From Hydrogenophaga sp. (GTDB taxonomy: Bacteria > Pseudomonadota > Gammaproteobacteria > Burkholderiales > Burkholderiaceae_C): a DNA stretch of 64,000 nt. Made by a program: the position numbers and the translations under genes. This document shows positions 9,336 to 18,220 of this stretch, piece by piece. The stretch lies in NCBI RefSeq assembly GCF_030373245.1, contig NZ_JAUCZF010000001.1:248001-312000 (forward strand), read 5' to 3'. The number at the start of each line of letters is the position of its first letter. The first letter of the stretch is position 1. The notes beneath the pieces are model-generated. The model was not told where the DNA came from, searched no databases, and saw nothing but the letters and a program-made list of their open reading frames with translations.

Positions 9336-9475
9336 GGCGGGATTCCGCCGGCCGGTCTTTGACTAAATCATTTCCCACTTGAATGGAAGAACTGGGTTAG
9401 CACCGCGTCCACCGAGCGCGTGGCCTGCGATGTACTCGAAATGGACACAATTCAACATCAGGGAGGCACAGTGCG

Positions 9476-10729
9476 ATGGCTAAAAAGGAAGCAGATGATG
9501 GTTCGGATCGAGGCGGGATGTCAGCTCAGGGAGTGCTATTCAATCGTCTGTGCGCAAGCATCGATCGATCGCTGGCCGGAAAGCGCGGCCCCTCCTTCAC
9601 GTACTTGATCGGAAACAACGGAACGGGAAAGAGCCGACAACTTGCACGACTTGCCGAGCATTTTGGGGAGAGCGAGGCGAGTCATGCACCAAAGGTCGTA
9701 GGGTGCATCTCGAACGCTGTCTACGATCGTTTTAAGCTGCGTTTGCACGCCCGGATCCAATATCTTGGGGCCCGGACGTCGGGCAACGCGGTGTTCCACA
9801 GCGCGATCAGTCGACAACTGGCCAAGATCATTCTGAAGGGTATGGCGAGAGACAAGAAGTCAGTTGATCGTCTAGAAGAGGCGCTGGAGCTTCGATTCGA
9901 ATTTTCCTTCGGGAAGGTCGGCGGCGATTTAGCCAAGCTCATAGACCGGCGCAAGCTGAAGAACGCGAAGATTTCGTCGGTCTTGCCGGTTGAATCGAGA
10001 AAGACCCTCGCCACACTTATGGGTCAGCCGCTGTCCTTCACAAAATTGACCAGGCAAAAAATCGCCGTTTTGGCTGAATTCCTCGACCTTAATCCCGACG
10101 TGCAACTATCCGTCGTGAAGAACGCCAGCGAACAGCGGATTGACTTCAATCAACTAAGCACGGGAGAGCAGAACCGTGTTCTGACGTACGCAAAGGTCCT
10201 GTCTGTTGCTGGCGAGAGCAGTCTGATCCTCATCGACGAACCCGAGATCAGTCTGCACCTACACTGGCAGATGGGGTTCCACTCTGCAATCGTCGACCTG
10301 CTGCGTAACTTCAAAAGGTTTCACGTCGTCGTTGCAACGCACTCGCCTATCATCATTTCTGAGGGAGCCAAGGGCCCCGACGCATCGAAAGCTGCGGTCG
10401 TAGTGCTAGAGGCGAATGATGACCTGGGTGCCTCCTCCGACGTGGATATACGTGAGCACCCCTTCAGTGAAATTTCCAGCCATGAGCGACTGGTGCTTGA
10501 CCTGTTCGACACAGCGACCTACAGGACCCCAGCCGTGGATTTCGAGATCACCGACGCCATCTTGGAAGCGGTCGATCATCCTCAACTGCTAGAGCAAGTC
10601 CTGAAGCGCCTTGAAGCGCTTGAAGGCAAAGAAGGTCTGACCAGAGACGATTTAACGCACATCAGGGAAGCGATTCGACTTATTCAGAATCAGTCGTTGA
10701 CCAGTGCAAACTCGGTGCGAGTCGAATGA
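9476..10729 (+). CDS. PtuA-like ABC/OLD-type ATPase (Septu-like)
   Basis: A 417-residue ATPase. Walker A GNNGTGKS lies at about residues 46-53. An ABC-type signature follows in NQLSTGEQNRVL, then Walker B LILIDEPEISLHLHW near 254 and the switch motif VVATHSPIIIS near 287. The long helical insert between Walker A and the signature is typical of RecF/SMC/OLD-like ATPases. The start is the ATG at 9476, with a GGGAGG upstream at somewhat long spacing. The last four bases overlap the HNH gene (ATGA). An ATPase of this size followed by an HNH protein is the architecture of the Septu anti-phage system, in which PtuA and PtuB form a complex. No retron reverse transcriptase is nearby. Confidence 0.72.
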   Translation: MAKKEADDGSDRGGMSAQGVLFNRLCASIDRSLAGKRGPSFTYLIGNNGTGKSRQLARLAEHFGESEASHAPKVVGCISNAVYDRFKLRLHARIQYLGARTSGNAVFHSAISRQLAKIILKGMARDKKSVDRLEEALELRFEFSFGKVGGDLAKLIDRRKLKNAKISSVLPVESRKTLATLMGQPLSFTKLTRQKIAVLAEFLDLNPDVQLSVVKNASEQRIDFNQLSTGEQNRVLTYAKVLSVAGESSLILIDEPEISLHLHWQMGFHSAIVDLLRNFKRFHVVVATHSPIIISEGAKGPDASKAAVVVLEANDDLGASSDVDIREHPFSEISSHERLVLDLFDTATYRTPAVDFEITDAILEAVDHPQLLEQVLKRLEALEGKEGLTRDDLTHIREAIRLIQNQSLTSANSVRVE

Positions 10730-11451
10730 ACGAGCTGTGCGAATCTCCCGCCGAGACCGGGGTTCTTAAACGGCTCACTGACCTCATCGAGGATGGCACC
10801 CTGTCCGGAACAAATGCATGGACGTGCTTCTCCAAACCCCTAGCATCGCATCAGTTCGGCGAGCCCATCGTCCCCCCAGTTGTCTTTTCCTCCGACGAAC
10901 AGAAGTCTTTGAAGGCGATCAAAAAGCGGCTCGTGGCGCTCTTGGTTAAAAGGGGAAAAGGCGCATGCGCATATTGCAAGCGACCGGTCGGACGCTATGG
11001 CTTTGGGTGGCACCTAGAACACGTGTACGCAAAGTCGCGCTTTCCTTCCAAGACGTTCATGCTGTCGAATTTGACGATCGGTTGCGTCGACTGCAATAAG
11101 TGGAAGGCCACCTCGGTAGATAAGACATCCGTGGAAGGGCAACTTGGCATCATCGACCCAACGAAAGAGAACTTTCGCTATGGTCAGTTCTTGAAGTACG
11201 TCCACATTGCCACCGAGTCTCTGAGCCTCGTTAAATACATGCCACAGCACCCCCTCGGCAAGGAAACCTGGACGCGTCTCAGGTTTTCGGAGATCGAAAG
11301 GGTCACTCTAATTGACAGCATGAACGCCGAGATGGCCAGCCTTCACGATCGTATGAATGATTTCTTGCTTGATCGAGATCCGAGTGATGAGGGTGATGAG
11401 GTAGCGACTCTGTTGCGCAAGCTGCAGAGTAGCATGTACCGACTTAGTTAG
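10726..11451 (+). CDS. PtuB-like HNH endonuclease (Septu-like)
   Basis: A 241-residue protein with a complete HNH module at about residues 80-126: CAYCKRP provides the first zinc knuckle, HLEHVYAKSRFP the catalytic histidine segment, and LSNLTIGCVDCNKWK the Asn and second knuckle. The flanking regions are helical and unrecognised. Translation is coupled to the ATPase gene by a four-base overlap. In Septu the HNH partner is the effector nuclease, and I infer the same role here. Its 3' end runs eight bases into the tail of the convergent small gene at 11444-11704. Confidence 0.72.
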   Translation: MNELCESPAETGVLKRLTDLIEDGTLSGTNAWTCFSKPLASHQFGEPIVPPVVFSSDEQKSLKAIKKRLVALLVKRGKGACAYCKRPVGRYGFGWHLEHVYAKSRFPSKTFMLSNLTIGCVDCNKWKATSVDKTSVEGQLGIIDPTKENFRYGQFLKYVHIATESLSLVKYMPQHPLGKETWTRLRFSEIERVTLIDSMNAEMASLHDRMNDFLLDRDPSDEGDEVATLLRKLQSSMYRLS

Positions 11452-11704
11452 ACCACCTGCAAGGCATGGTGAAACTGCACCCCTGCAGTTGATTTTCGTG
11501 CCGCTCGCGGCGCACTAGGTCGAGCGACTGATTGCTGGCGGATAGCGTGAGTTGTGCCCGTTCGGGCCAAGGACCGCAACGCTGCTGAGCCGTCACGATG
11601 TTGGTGACGTTACCTGCAACTTTAGAGAGCCGGTAGAACCGCCGAATGTCCTCAGCCGTTAGTGCCTTTTCCAGTGAAATGAGTAGGTGCTTGCGTGTTG
11701 TCAT
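11444..11704 (-). CDS. Small protein, third gene of an overlapping operon
   Basis: An 86-residue protein beginning MTTRKHLLISLEKALTAEDI. I do not recognise a family. It is supported by its position: its ATG (11704-11702) overlaps the TGA of the preceding gene by four bases, exactly as that gene overlaps the one before it. The N-terminal half is predicted helical with regularly spaced leucines (HLLISLEKALTAEDIRRFYRL), and the rest is polar. Its stop lies inside the last codons of the convergent HNH gene. It may be a partner or inhibitor of the putative nuclease upstream, but that is speculation. Confidence 0.55.
   Translation of the reverse strand: MTTRKHLLISLEKALTAEDIRRFYRLSKVAGNVTNIVTAQQRCGPWPERAQLTLSASNQSLDLVRRERHENQLQGCSFTMPCRWSN
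11473..11496 (+). terminator. Stem-loop, weak terminator candidate after the HNH gene
   Basis: AACTGCA (11473-11479) and TGCAGTT (11484-11490) form a perfect stem with a CCCC loop, followed by GATTTTC. It lies 22 bases past the HNH stop codon, inside the coding region of the convergent small gene. The T-run is short, so termination would be weak. Confidence 0.4.
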
Positions 11705-12528
11705 TGAGGAACTGGCGCGGCGACCGCTTGTGCCGTCGGCAACGCAGGGCCTAGTGCCGCTGCCCTCCAGGAAAGCCTGCGCTGTGCGCTCTTCAACTCC
11801 CATGTCCCTGAGTGCATGCCCACCACGATGTTCAGCCGGTAGGCTGTCTCCAATGCCTTGATCATTTTCAAGTGAAGCGCTCTGGCCGTTCCGCCCACGA
11901 ACAGAGTTGGCGCAAGGTGCCCCATGGCTGCATCAGCCACCTGAGGCCCGTTAGGGTACCAAGCGTGAGCAGTCACCAACATACCGATGAAGTTGACCAT
12001 GAGCTCTGGAAACGGATTCATGGACTTGCACTCGTGCGCGGCAACGACTTGGCTGCTCTTGACCGAGAACAACTTCCTTTTGCCTTGGGCGAAATCCTTC
12101 AGAATCTCCGCATTGATCGTCGCATCTTTGACTAGGACAACTAGATCAGGCGTGAAGCGGATGTCTGGGTCAACGTGAGACTCGATCCGCACTTGCTGCC
12201 TGACCTCGAACTCGCCATCAGATCCAGTCAAGCGCACGAACGAAAAGTTTGCAGGATTTCCAGATGGACTGGTCAGGTATCGATACTCCCCCTCGTGGAG
12301 GTGTTCAAGCGTCGGCGTGTAGCCTTGCTTCTTATAAAAGTACAGGAGCGCTTGGAAGCAAGCTATCTCAAACGCGGCCGATAGTTGCCGCTCGGTCGCG
12401 CTTAGGACAAGCGTGTGATCCTTTGCGAACTTCGCCATCAAGTCTTTCGCAGTGGTCAGCCACGCTGGGTCGACGGGAGGAGTCGCAGCACGTTTCGGTG
12501 CCGCCTTTCTTTTCGCAAATATGGTCAT
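11701..12528 (-). CDS. Uncharacterised protein with possible PD-(D/E)XK nuclease signature
   Basis: A 275-residue protein and the middle gene of the three-gene unit. I recognise no named family. An acidic residue in a helix (TERQLSAAFEIACFQALLYF, E54), then FTPDLVVL (P127-D128) and, 38 residues later, VVAAHECKSM (E166-C-K168) follow the spacing of a PD-(D/E)XK nuclease core. Between the last two there is SVKSS, also common near such cores. The C-terminal 30 residues are Ala/Pro-rich and probably flexible. The gene overlaps both neighbours by four bases. A restriction-like or defence role is inferred from motif and location. Confidence 0.6.
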   Translation of the reverse strand: MTIFAKRKAAPKRAATPPVDPAWLTTAKDLMAKFAKDHTLVLSATERQLSAAFEIACFQALLYFYKKQGYTPTLEHLHEGEYRYLTSPSGNPANFSFVRLTGSDGEFEVRQQVRIESHVDPDIRFTPDLVVLVKDATINAEILKDFAQGKRKLFSVKSSQVVAAHECKSMNPFPELMVNFIGMLVTAHAWYPNGPQVADAAMGHLAPTLFVGGTARALHLKMIKALETAYRLNIVVGMHSGTWELKSAQRRLSWRAAALGPALPTAQAVAAPVPQ

Positions 12529-12986
12529 TCGCCGCGCTCGCTCGGCTCGTTGGTGGCGCCGTACAGCCGGAAGACGATGTCTTCACATGTGTTGAGATTC
12601 AGATGTTCGCGCTCGAAACCGAGGCTTGACATCATCTCATTGAAGTCCTTCAAAGCGTTTAGTGTGGCACCCGAGGTCTTGCTACTGAATGACGCACTAC
12701 CGTGACGAATGGCAACAGACTTGCCGAGACCTTCGGGGCCGCCACGACTTGCGCCCTGCAGTGGCCCGAGTACCTGCTGGTAGATGCTGTTCAACACAAA
12801 TAGCAGCTGAAGCCGCTCTTCGCTCCAACCATTACGACGGAGAGCAAAAACACGCCTATCTTCTTTGGCAGCGAGGAACGCCAGTTCGCGCTCCATCGCT
12901 TCGATTCTCCGAAGAACGCCTTTCCGAACTGGCTCAGTAAGGGCCATAAGGACAGGATTCGCGATCGTTTTTATGTTCGGCGTCAT
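12525..12986 (-). CDS. Uncharacterised protein, first gene of the three-gene unit
   Basis: A 153-residue protein from the ATG at 12986 (MTPNIKTIANPVLMAL); a TTG four codons earlier (12998) is an alternative. The N-terminal half looks like a long charged helix (VRKGVLRRIEAMERELAFLAAKEDRRVFALRR) followed by WSEERLQLLFVLNSIYQQVLG. The second half contains a Gly/Ser-rich linker and FNEMMSSLGFEREHLNLNT. No family is recognised. The ATGA overlap with the next gene indicates a single operon, separated from hsdR by only 68 bases on the same strand, so readthrough from the RM operon is possible. Confidence 0.55.
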   Translation of the reverse strand: MTPNIKTIANPVLMALTEPVRKGVLRRIEAMERELAFLAAKEDRRVFALRRNGWSEERLQLLFVLNSIYQQVLGPLQGASRGGPEGLGKSVAIRHGSASFSSKTSGATLNALKDFNEMMSSLGFEREHLNLNTCEDIVFRLYGATNEPSERGE

Positions 12987-13053
12987 GAGAAAGCTCAAGA
13001 GTTAACGAAGCAAGGCAGACTATCCAGTTGGAGGTAGTTCTCAATGTGAACGG

Positions 13054-16000
13054 CTAAGCCGCCTGCATAGCGATTGGCGCTTTCAAGCTCTGCTGCCAGA
13101 TGTGTCGATACACCAGTTGGGCCACGCGAGACTTCTCGTCTGCCGTGTACGGTGGCTCAGGGAGCGAGAGATAAACTTGGTCGAGAATGAAGGTCTCCAC
13201 CTCTGCCTGTGTCTGTTCCTTCTCGGTCCAGTGGTCGAGTGGTGCAATCACGGCCATCACGCCGGCCAGCAAATCGCAGCTTGCCTGCTTTATGCGCTCA
13301 CGATCTGTCTTTGACAAGTCGCCGCGCTGCACGAGATCGAACAGGGCCAGTTGCTCTTCGCTGAGCCCCTCTTCCAATGCCCGCATTTGTTCAGCGTCTA
13401 GACCACTCACGAGGTCGATCAACCTAGCGAATGTGTCCTCCACCGTCGCACGGTCCTTGTCTTGGTTGTAGGCTGCAATGATTTCCTGGTACTTCTTCTC
13501 ATAGTTCATCCGCAGCGGATTACGGGCCAGCATCTGCGCCAGTTTCTCTTCCACGATCTGCCGGATGTCTTCAATTACCGTGGCCTTGCGCTTGACCTTG
13601 CGAGCGAATTCGTCGCGCAGCCGCTCCATGTTGATTTTCGACAGATCCACGGTCAAACCACTGGCCTGATCACCACCTGCGCTATGCGATGCGATGGCCT
13701 GATTGACGATGCGGTGGAGCACCTTGAGCAGCTCGCTTACATCGGCGGTGTCACGTCGCTCGGTCAGTTTCTTGTAGATCGCCTCGATGTTGTCGTGGCG
13801 CTCGGCATAAGCCAGTGCGGAGGGTTCCATCAAGAGCGCCTTGAAACGATTGAACACTACACGTGACAAGATCTCATAGCGGCGTTTGGTCTCATCGCTG
13901 GTGTAGACCGCTTCTACCCCGTCGGCCAACAACTCAATGCGAGTGAAGCCTCTTGCCCCTGCCAGGCTGCTTGCATCAAATCCCAAACTGAGCAGATACG
14001 CCTCAGTGACCCCAATGGCATCCGCGAGGGCGGCTACACGTTCTTCGATCGGTGCCACGATCTCAGCCTCACCTCCACCATCACCCAAAGCGTATTGGGC
14101 CAAAGCCTCACGCAGGCTCTTGAGCATGCCGTTGTAGTCCACGATCAACCCGAAGTCCTTACCGGGGTACACCCGGTTGGCACGGGCAATGGCCTGCATC
14201 AGCGTGTGCGCCCGCATGGGTTTGTCGATGTAGAGGGTGGACAGGCATTCCACATCAAAGCCAGTGAGCCACATGGCGCATACCACCGCAACGCGGAACG
14301 GGTGCCTGGGATTCTTGAAAGCCGTTTCGGCGTCCACACGCTGACCGTCGGCTGTTTCAAACCCGAGCTTCATCACTGAGCGGTGAGGAATGATGTCAAA
14401 GCCCCACGCCTTGAAATCAGCGACTTCGTTTTGTGCCTCGCTGATGATCAGCTCGATGATGGTCCCATCCATCCACTCCGCCTTGGCGAGCAGACGGTCT
14501 CGCTGCGCATGAAGTACCTGGCGGGCCTCTTCATCACTTGCAGCGGCAACTGCGGCCAGCTTGGCTTGCGCCTCCGCGTGCATAGCTGCTGCCTTGCTCT
14601 TCCACTTCGGCCCGATCAGCTTGAGCATCCTTGCGCAAGTGATCTTGTCGATGCACACCATCATGGCCTTGCCGGCTTCCCAGCGGGTGCTGCAGTGCTC
14701 TACAAAATCGGTCGCGATGCGTTCCAGACGCTCATCGGCGGTGATCACCTCGTAGTCCTTGCCCAGCAGCTTTTCCAGCAAGGCGGTCTGGTCAGGGTCC
14801 AGGTCGGCGGCATCCACAGCGGCTGCAATGCGTTCGTTCAGATCCAGCTTGGCCAGGCCAAGCTTTTCACCTCGGTTTTCGTAAACCAGCTTTACGGTTG
14901 CTCCGTCCTCTTCGCTTCGCTTGAAGTCGTAGCGCGACACATAGTCGCCAAAGATCCGCTTGGTCAGGTGGTCGTGCTTGAACAGCGGCGTGCCGGTAAA
15001 TCCGATGAAGGCCGCATTGGGCAGTGCCATGCGCATGTTGCGGGCCAGCTTGCCCGACTGCGTGCGGTGCGCCTCGTCGGACACCACGATGATGTCGTCT
15101 CGATCACTGTAGGGCTCGGTGGCATTTACTTCCTGGTTGAACTTATGAATCAGGCTGAACACATAGCGGTGATTTTCAGATAGCAACTGCTTCAAAGCAG
15201 CTCCCGACGTGGCCCGAGGCGTCTGCTCGTCAGCCACACCACAGCCAATAAAGGTCTTGTAGATCTGGCTGTCCAAATCATCTCGGTCTGTCATCAATAC
15301 GAAAGTGAAGTTACCCGGCACCGTGCGCCGCACCTTTTCGGCAAAGAAGGCCATGGAATAGGACTTGCCGCTTCCTTGCGTGTGCCACACGACGCCCAAG
15401 CGTCCCAGGTCCGGGTGGACACGCTCAACGATTTCCAGGTACTTCGGTGTTGGCTCCGCCGCCAGGGGATATTCGAGCTTCAGATCGCTGCCTGCGGCTT
15501 CGTTTGCGACGTACGGGATTTCAATGGTGCGATGGGTCAGGCGCTTGTCGGATGGGAATTCCAGCTTCAAAGCCTCTTGGCGCACCACGGACGCCACAGC
15601 CTGGTTCACGCCCAGCAACTGGTGGTTGCGCGCTACCACCTTACGCACGTCGCCCGCCTTGCTGGCGTCAAACAGAATGAAGTTTTCCAGGATGTCCAAG
15701 AACCGGTCCTTGGCCAACATACCGTTGAGCAGAACTTCAGCTGCCAGGTTACCTGTATCACTTTCATCCAGGCGCTTCCATTCGCCAAAGTGTTCCCAGG
15801 TGCTGGTGATGGAACCAAACTTGGCGTTGTGCCCATTGCTTACGATCAGGAAAGCGTTGTGGTGGAAGGCATGGGCCATCACGTCTTCGTCCATGTAGTC
15901 CTTCAGGTTTCCGTCGAAGCCAGCCCGGATATTTTTGTACACCGCCTTTAGCTCAATGAAGACCAGTGGCAGGCCATTCACGAAACACACCAGATCCGCA

Positions 16001-16458
16001 CGGCGGTTGTAGTTAGGAGTTCGCAGGCCAGTCAGCTTGAGTTCACGCACCACCAGAAAGCGGTTGTTGGCGGGGTCTCGAAAATCAATCACTGCGGCCT
16101 GCGCGTGGCTCAGCACGCCCCGTGCATTTCTGTAGCTCACCGGCACGCCGTCACGCATCAGTTTGTGAAACGCCTGGTTGTGCTGCAGCAGCGAACGGGA
16201 GAACTCGTGGTGCGTTAGCTTGGTGATCGCCTCTTCAATGGCCGGCGCAGGTAGATCAGGGTTGAGCCTGACCAGCGCGGCGCGCAGATCCCTCACCAAG
16301 ACAGCATCGCGTTCATCGGTGCGCCCAAGCGTGCCGCCGGGACCAAACTTCTCTTGGTTCCACGCGTAGACGCTGTCCCAGCCCAGAACCGCTTCGAGGT
16401 GCTCGGCAAAGGTGGCCTGCACCAGGCGGTCTTCGCTGTTGATGTCGGTGTAGGCCAT
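13054..16458 (-). CDS. hsdR: Type I restriction enzyme, R subunit
   Basis: The 1134-residue motor/nuclease subunit of a type I RM system. An N-terminal PD-(D/E)XK nuclease core is visible at about residues 140-180 (RRADLVCFVNGLPLVFIELKAV). The SF2 motor follows with GVVWHTQGSGKSYSMAFFAEK (Walker A), VVSDEAHRTQSGKL (DEAH box) and FIGFTGTPLF. Later comes CAMWLTGFDVECLSTLYIDKPM and a QAIARANRVYPGKDFGLIVDY motif VI. The C-terminal helical region matches the HsdM-binding end. The length is normal and no frameshift is seen. It is the last gene of hsdM-hsdS-DUF262-hsdR. Confidence 0.96.
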   Translation of the reverse strand: MAYTDINSEDRLVQATFAEHLEAVLGWDSVYAWNQEKFGPGGTLGRTDERDAVLVRDLRAALVRLNPDLPAPAIEEAITKLTHHEFSRSLLQHNQAFHKLMRDGVPVSYRNARGVLSHAQAAVIDFRDPANNRFLVVRELKLTGLRTPNYNRRADLVCFVNGLPLVFIELKAVYKNIRAGFDGNLKDYMDEDVMAHAFHHNAFLIVSNGHNAKFGSITSTWEHFGEWKRLDESDTGNLAAEVLLNGMLAKDRFLDILENFILFDASKAGDVRKVVARNHQLLGVNQAVASVVRQEALKLEFPSDKRLTHRTIEIPYVANEAAGSDLKLEYPLAAEPTPKYLEIVERVHPDLGRLGVVWHTQGSGKSYSMAFFAEKVRRTVPGNFTFVLMTDRDDLDSQIYKTFIGCGVADEQTPRATSGAALKQLLSENHRYVFSLIHKFNQEVNATEPYSDRDDIIVVSDEAHRTQSGKLARNMRMALPNAAFIGFTGTPLFKHDHLTKRIFGDYVSRYDFKRSEEDGATVKLVYENRGEKLGLAKLDLNERIAAAVDAADLDPDQTALLEKLLGKDYEVITADERLERIATDFVEHCSTRWEAGKAMMVCIDKITCARMLKLIGPKWKSKAAAMHAEAQAKLAAVAAASDEEARQVLHAQRDRLLAKAEWMDGTIIELIISEAQNEVADFKAWGFDIIPHRSVMKLGFETADGQRVDAETAFKNPRHPFRVAVVCAMWLTGFDVECLSTLYIDKPMRAHTLMQAIARANRVYPGKDFGLIVDYNGMLKSLREALAQYALGDGGGEAEIVAPIEERVAALADAIGVTEAYLLSLGFDASSLAGARGFTRIELLADGVEAVYTSDETKRRYEILSRVVFNRFKALLMEPSALAYAERHDNIEAIYKKLTERRDTADVSELLKVLHRIVNQAIASHSAGGDQASGLTVDLSKINMERLRDEFARKVKRKATVIEDIRQIVEEKLAQMLARNPLRMNYEKKYQEIIAAYNQDKDRATVEDTFARLIDLVSGLDAEQMRALEEGLSEEQLALFDLVQRGDLSKTDRERIKQASCDLLAGVMAVIAPLDHWTEKEQTQAEVETFILDQVYLSLPEPPYTADEKSRVAQLVYRHIWQQSLKAPIAMQAA

Positions 16459-16492
16459 TGTTTCTTGTTCTCCCTGATTGGCGTCGCTGAAC

Positions 16493-18202
16493 CTATTCGG
16501 TGGTTGTTTGCTCCGCAGCTTGCTCGGGCGTTATGGACCTCAGCTTTACATTGAGCGCTATGGCGATGGCCCGCGCTCGTTGATCGATGAAGGTGCTGTA
16601 GTCATCCGTGGAGACGCCAAATTCCTCGATGTCATCAATCAGGTGCGTCTTCAAGGCTTTGGAGATGGACTTGTTGTCTTTCGCGAAGGCCTTGATGTAC
16701 TTGCTCGGGGCTTTCTTGCCGATGCGGTGCTTGTTCGAATAGCCGTCGATCAAGGTGATGTTCGCGATCAGATTCGGTTCGTGATCTGTATCCTTCCCCG
16801 CCAGGTAGGCCTTCGGGAAAAAGTGATGGTAGTTGCGGCTGGAGGCAATCTTCAAGTTGCTGTTGTCCAGGATGACCAGGCCGCTGGTATCGAACGACTT
16901 GGGCTGCTGGTACGCCAGCAGGCAGAGGATCGCTTTGCAGTAAGCGTTGCCGGCGGAGAACCATGTTTCCGCAATCGTTCCCGAGGCAACCTTGAGCTCC
17001 GCCCGGGAGTAGCTTGGCATGTCGCCCTTGACGATGCTGTCCATCTTGTTGAAGTCTTCCGCGAGCTTGGACTCGGTGGACGAGCTGTATCGCAGGTTGA
17101 GACCAACCCAGTAAAAGAACTGCTCCAGAAGGCGCACCTGCTCGTTGGTCGGCTTCTTGTTGCCCGTCTTGTTGAAGAAGTAGGTCAGCGGGACGAGCAA
17201 GGCTGGATAGGGGACCAACTGCGAAACCGGTACGCACAGCTCTGATCGGATGAAATCGATGGCGGTGAACAGGGATGCCTTCATGGGCTCCCAGTTATCG
17301 ATGAACAAGTCTCGACGGATTTTGAGAATATCCCGGCTTCGTACAGCCTTCAGGATGATGGCCGCCACGCATTGCATGATGATCGACTCGGGGACCGTTT
17401 CGAACTTGGCCGCAGTGAGGCACTCCTTGTCTTCATCCGATCCGTCGCGCAGCAGCTCGAATTTCTCGGCCAGATCAAACTGCCTTGTCTCGTCATAGGT
17501 CTTGGCGACCATGATCTCGAACACCGTGAGTGCTTTGCCGCCGGTATTGATGCGGGAAAACACCTCGCACGCCACCTCAATCGGATAGTCCTTGATCGTG
17601 ATGGTGGAGAAATCGTAAGTCGTGAGCTTGTTCTTGTATGCGTCGACTTGATCGGCCTGGGAAGAGCTGAGCGTCTTGTAAAACGTGCCCATCGACTTGC
17701 TCAGGACGTCGTGCACCGAGACGTAACCTTTGCCGTCCACCTTTTCTGTGACCACGATCTGCTCGTCTGTGTCTGGGTCGTAGTCCATGTTGATGAAGAT
17801 ATCGCGGTAGTCAACTTCTTTCCCGTCTTTGGTGATGCGGATGCCCTTGCGGATGGCGTACAAGGATGTGATGCGCTGCTGCCCGTCCAGGATGTACTGC
17901 GCGTAGTCGCCTTTCGGAGTGTCGGGCAACTTGTGGTTACCCACCTCTTTGTAGCTGCGCAGCTCCTCCTTGGTTTTCCAGAATATAAAGGTCCCGATGG
18001 GAAAGCCTTTGAGGATGGAGTCGATCAGCTTGGCCGACTGTTCTTTTTCCCAAACGAACTCGCGCTGAAACATGGGCAGCTTGATCTGCCCGCTGTCGAT
18101 TTCAACAAAGAGAGCTTCATATTTCTTGTTGTGGTTGTCTGGCTGCAGCAGCACCGGTTTTTCTTGGGCTGCGGCAGGCGCGGTTTGTGTCGTGTCGTTC
18201 AT
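16493..18202 (-). CDS. DUF262 (GmrSD-like) protein inside the type I RM operon
   Basis: A 569-residue protein. The N-terminal DUF262 domain is marked by IKLPMFQREFVWEKEQSAKLIDS and the motif DGQQRITSLYAI at residues 106-117, which in this family is linked to nucleotide-dependent activity. The C-terminal region contains YHHFFPKAYLAGK followed by NLIANITLIDGYSNKHRIGKK, an HNH-type arrangement like DUF1524 of the GmrSD/BrxU modification-dependent restriction enzymes. It sits between hsdS (18 bases away) and hsdR (34 bases away) and is surely cotranscribed. It probably adds a second restriction activity, for example against modified phage DNA; that is inference. Confidence 0.85.
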   Translation of the reverse strand: MNDTTQTAPAAAQEKPVLLQPDNHNKKYEALFVEIDSGQIKLPMFQREFVWEKEQSAKLIDSILKGFPIGTFIFWKTKEELRSYKEVGNHKLPDTPKGDYAQYILDGQQRITSLYAIRKGIRITKDGKEVDYRDIFINMDYDPDTDEQIVVTEKVDGKGYVSVHDVLSKSMGTFYKTLSSSQADQVDAYKNKLTTYDFSTITIKDYPIEVACEVFSRINTGGKALTVFEIMVAKTYDETRQFDLAEKFELLRDGSDEDKECLTAAKFETVPESIIMQCVAAIILKAVRSRDILKIRRDLFIDNWEPMKASLFTAIDFIRSELCVPVSQLVPYPALLVPLTYFFNKTGNKKPTNEQVRLLEQFFYWVGLNLRYSSSTESKLAEDFNKMDSIVKGDMPSYSRAELKVASGTIAETWFSAGNAYCKAILCLLAYQQPKSFDTSGLVILDNSNLKIASSRNYHHFFPKAYLAGKDTDHEPNLIANITLIDGYSNKHRIGKKAPSKYIKAFAKDNKSISKALKTHLIDDIEEFGVSTDDYSTFIDQRARAIAIALNVKLRSITPEQAAEQTTTE

Positions 18203-18220
18203 TGTTTTCCCTGAGTTGAT

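Noticed and set aside
9336-11451. Retron-associated Septu variant
   Set aside because: Some retrons carry PtuAB-type effectors, but no reverse transcriptase or msr/msd-like structure was found on either side.
13474-13487. TGCAATGATTTCC and a similar TGCAATGCGTTCG at 14824 as extra palindrome copies
   Set aside because: Only the first arm matches; these are within hsdR and fit chance.
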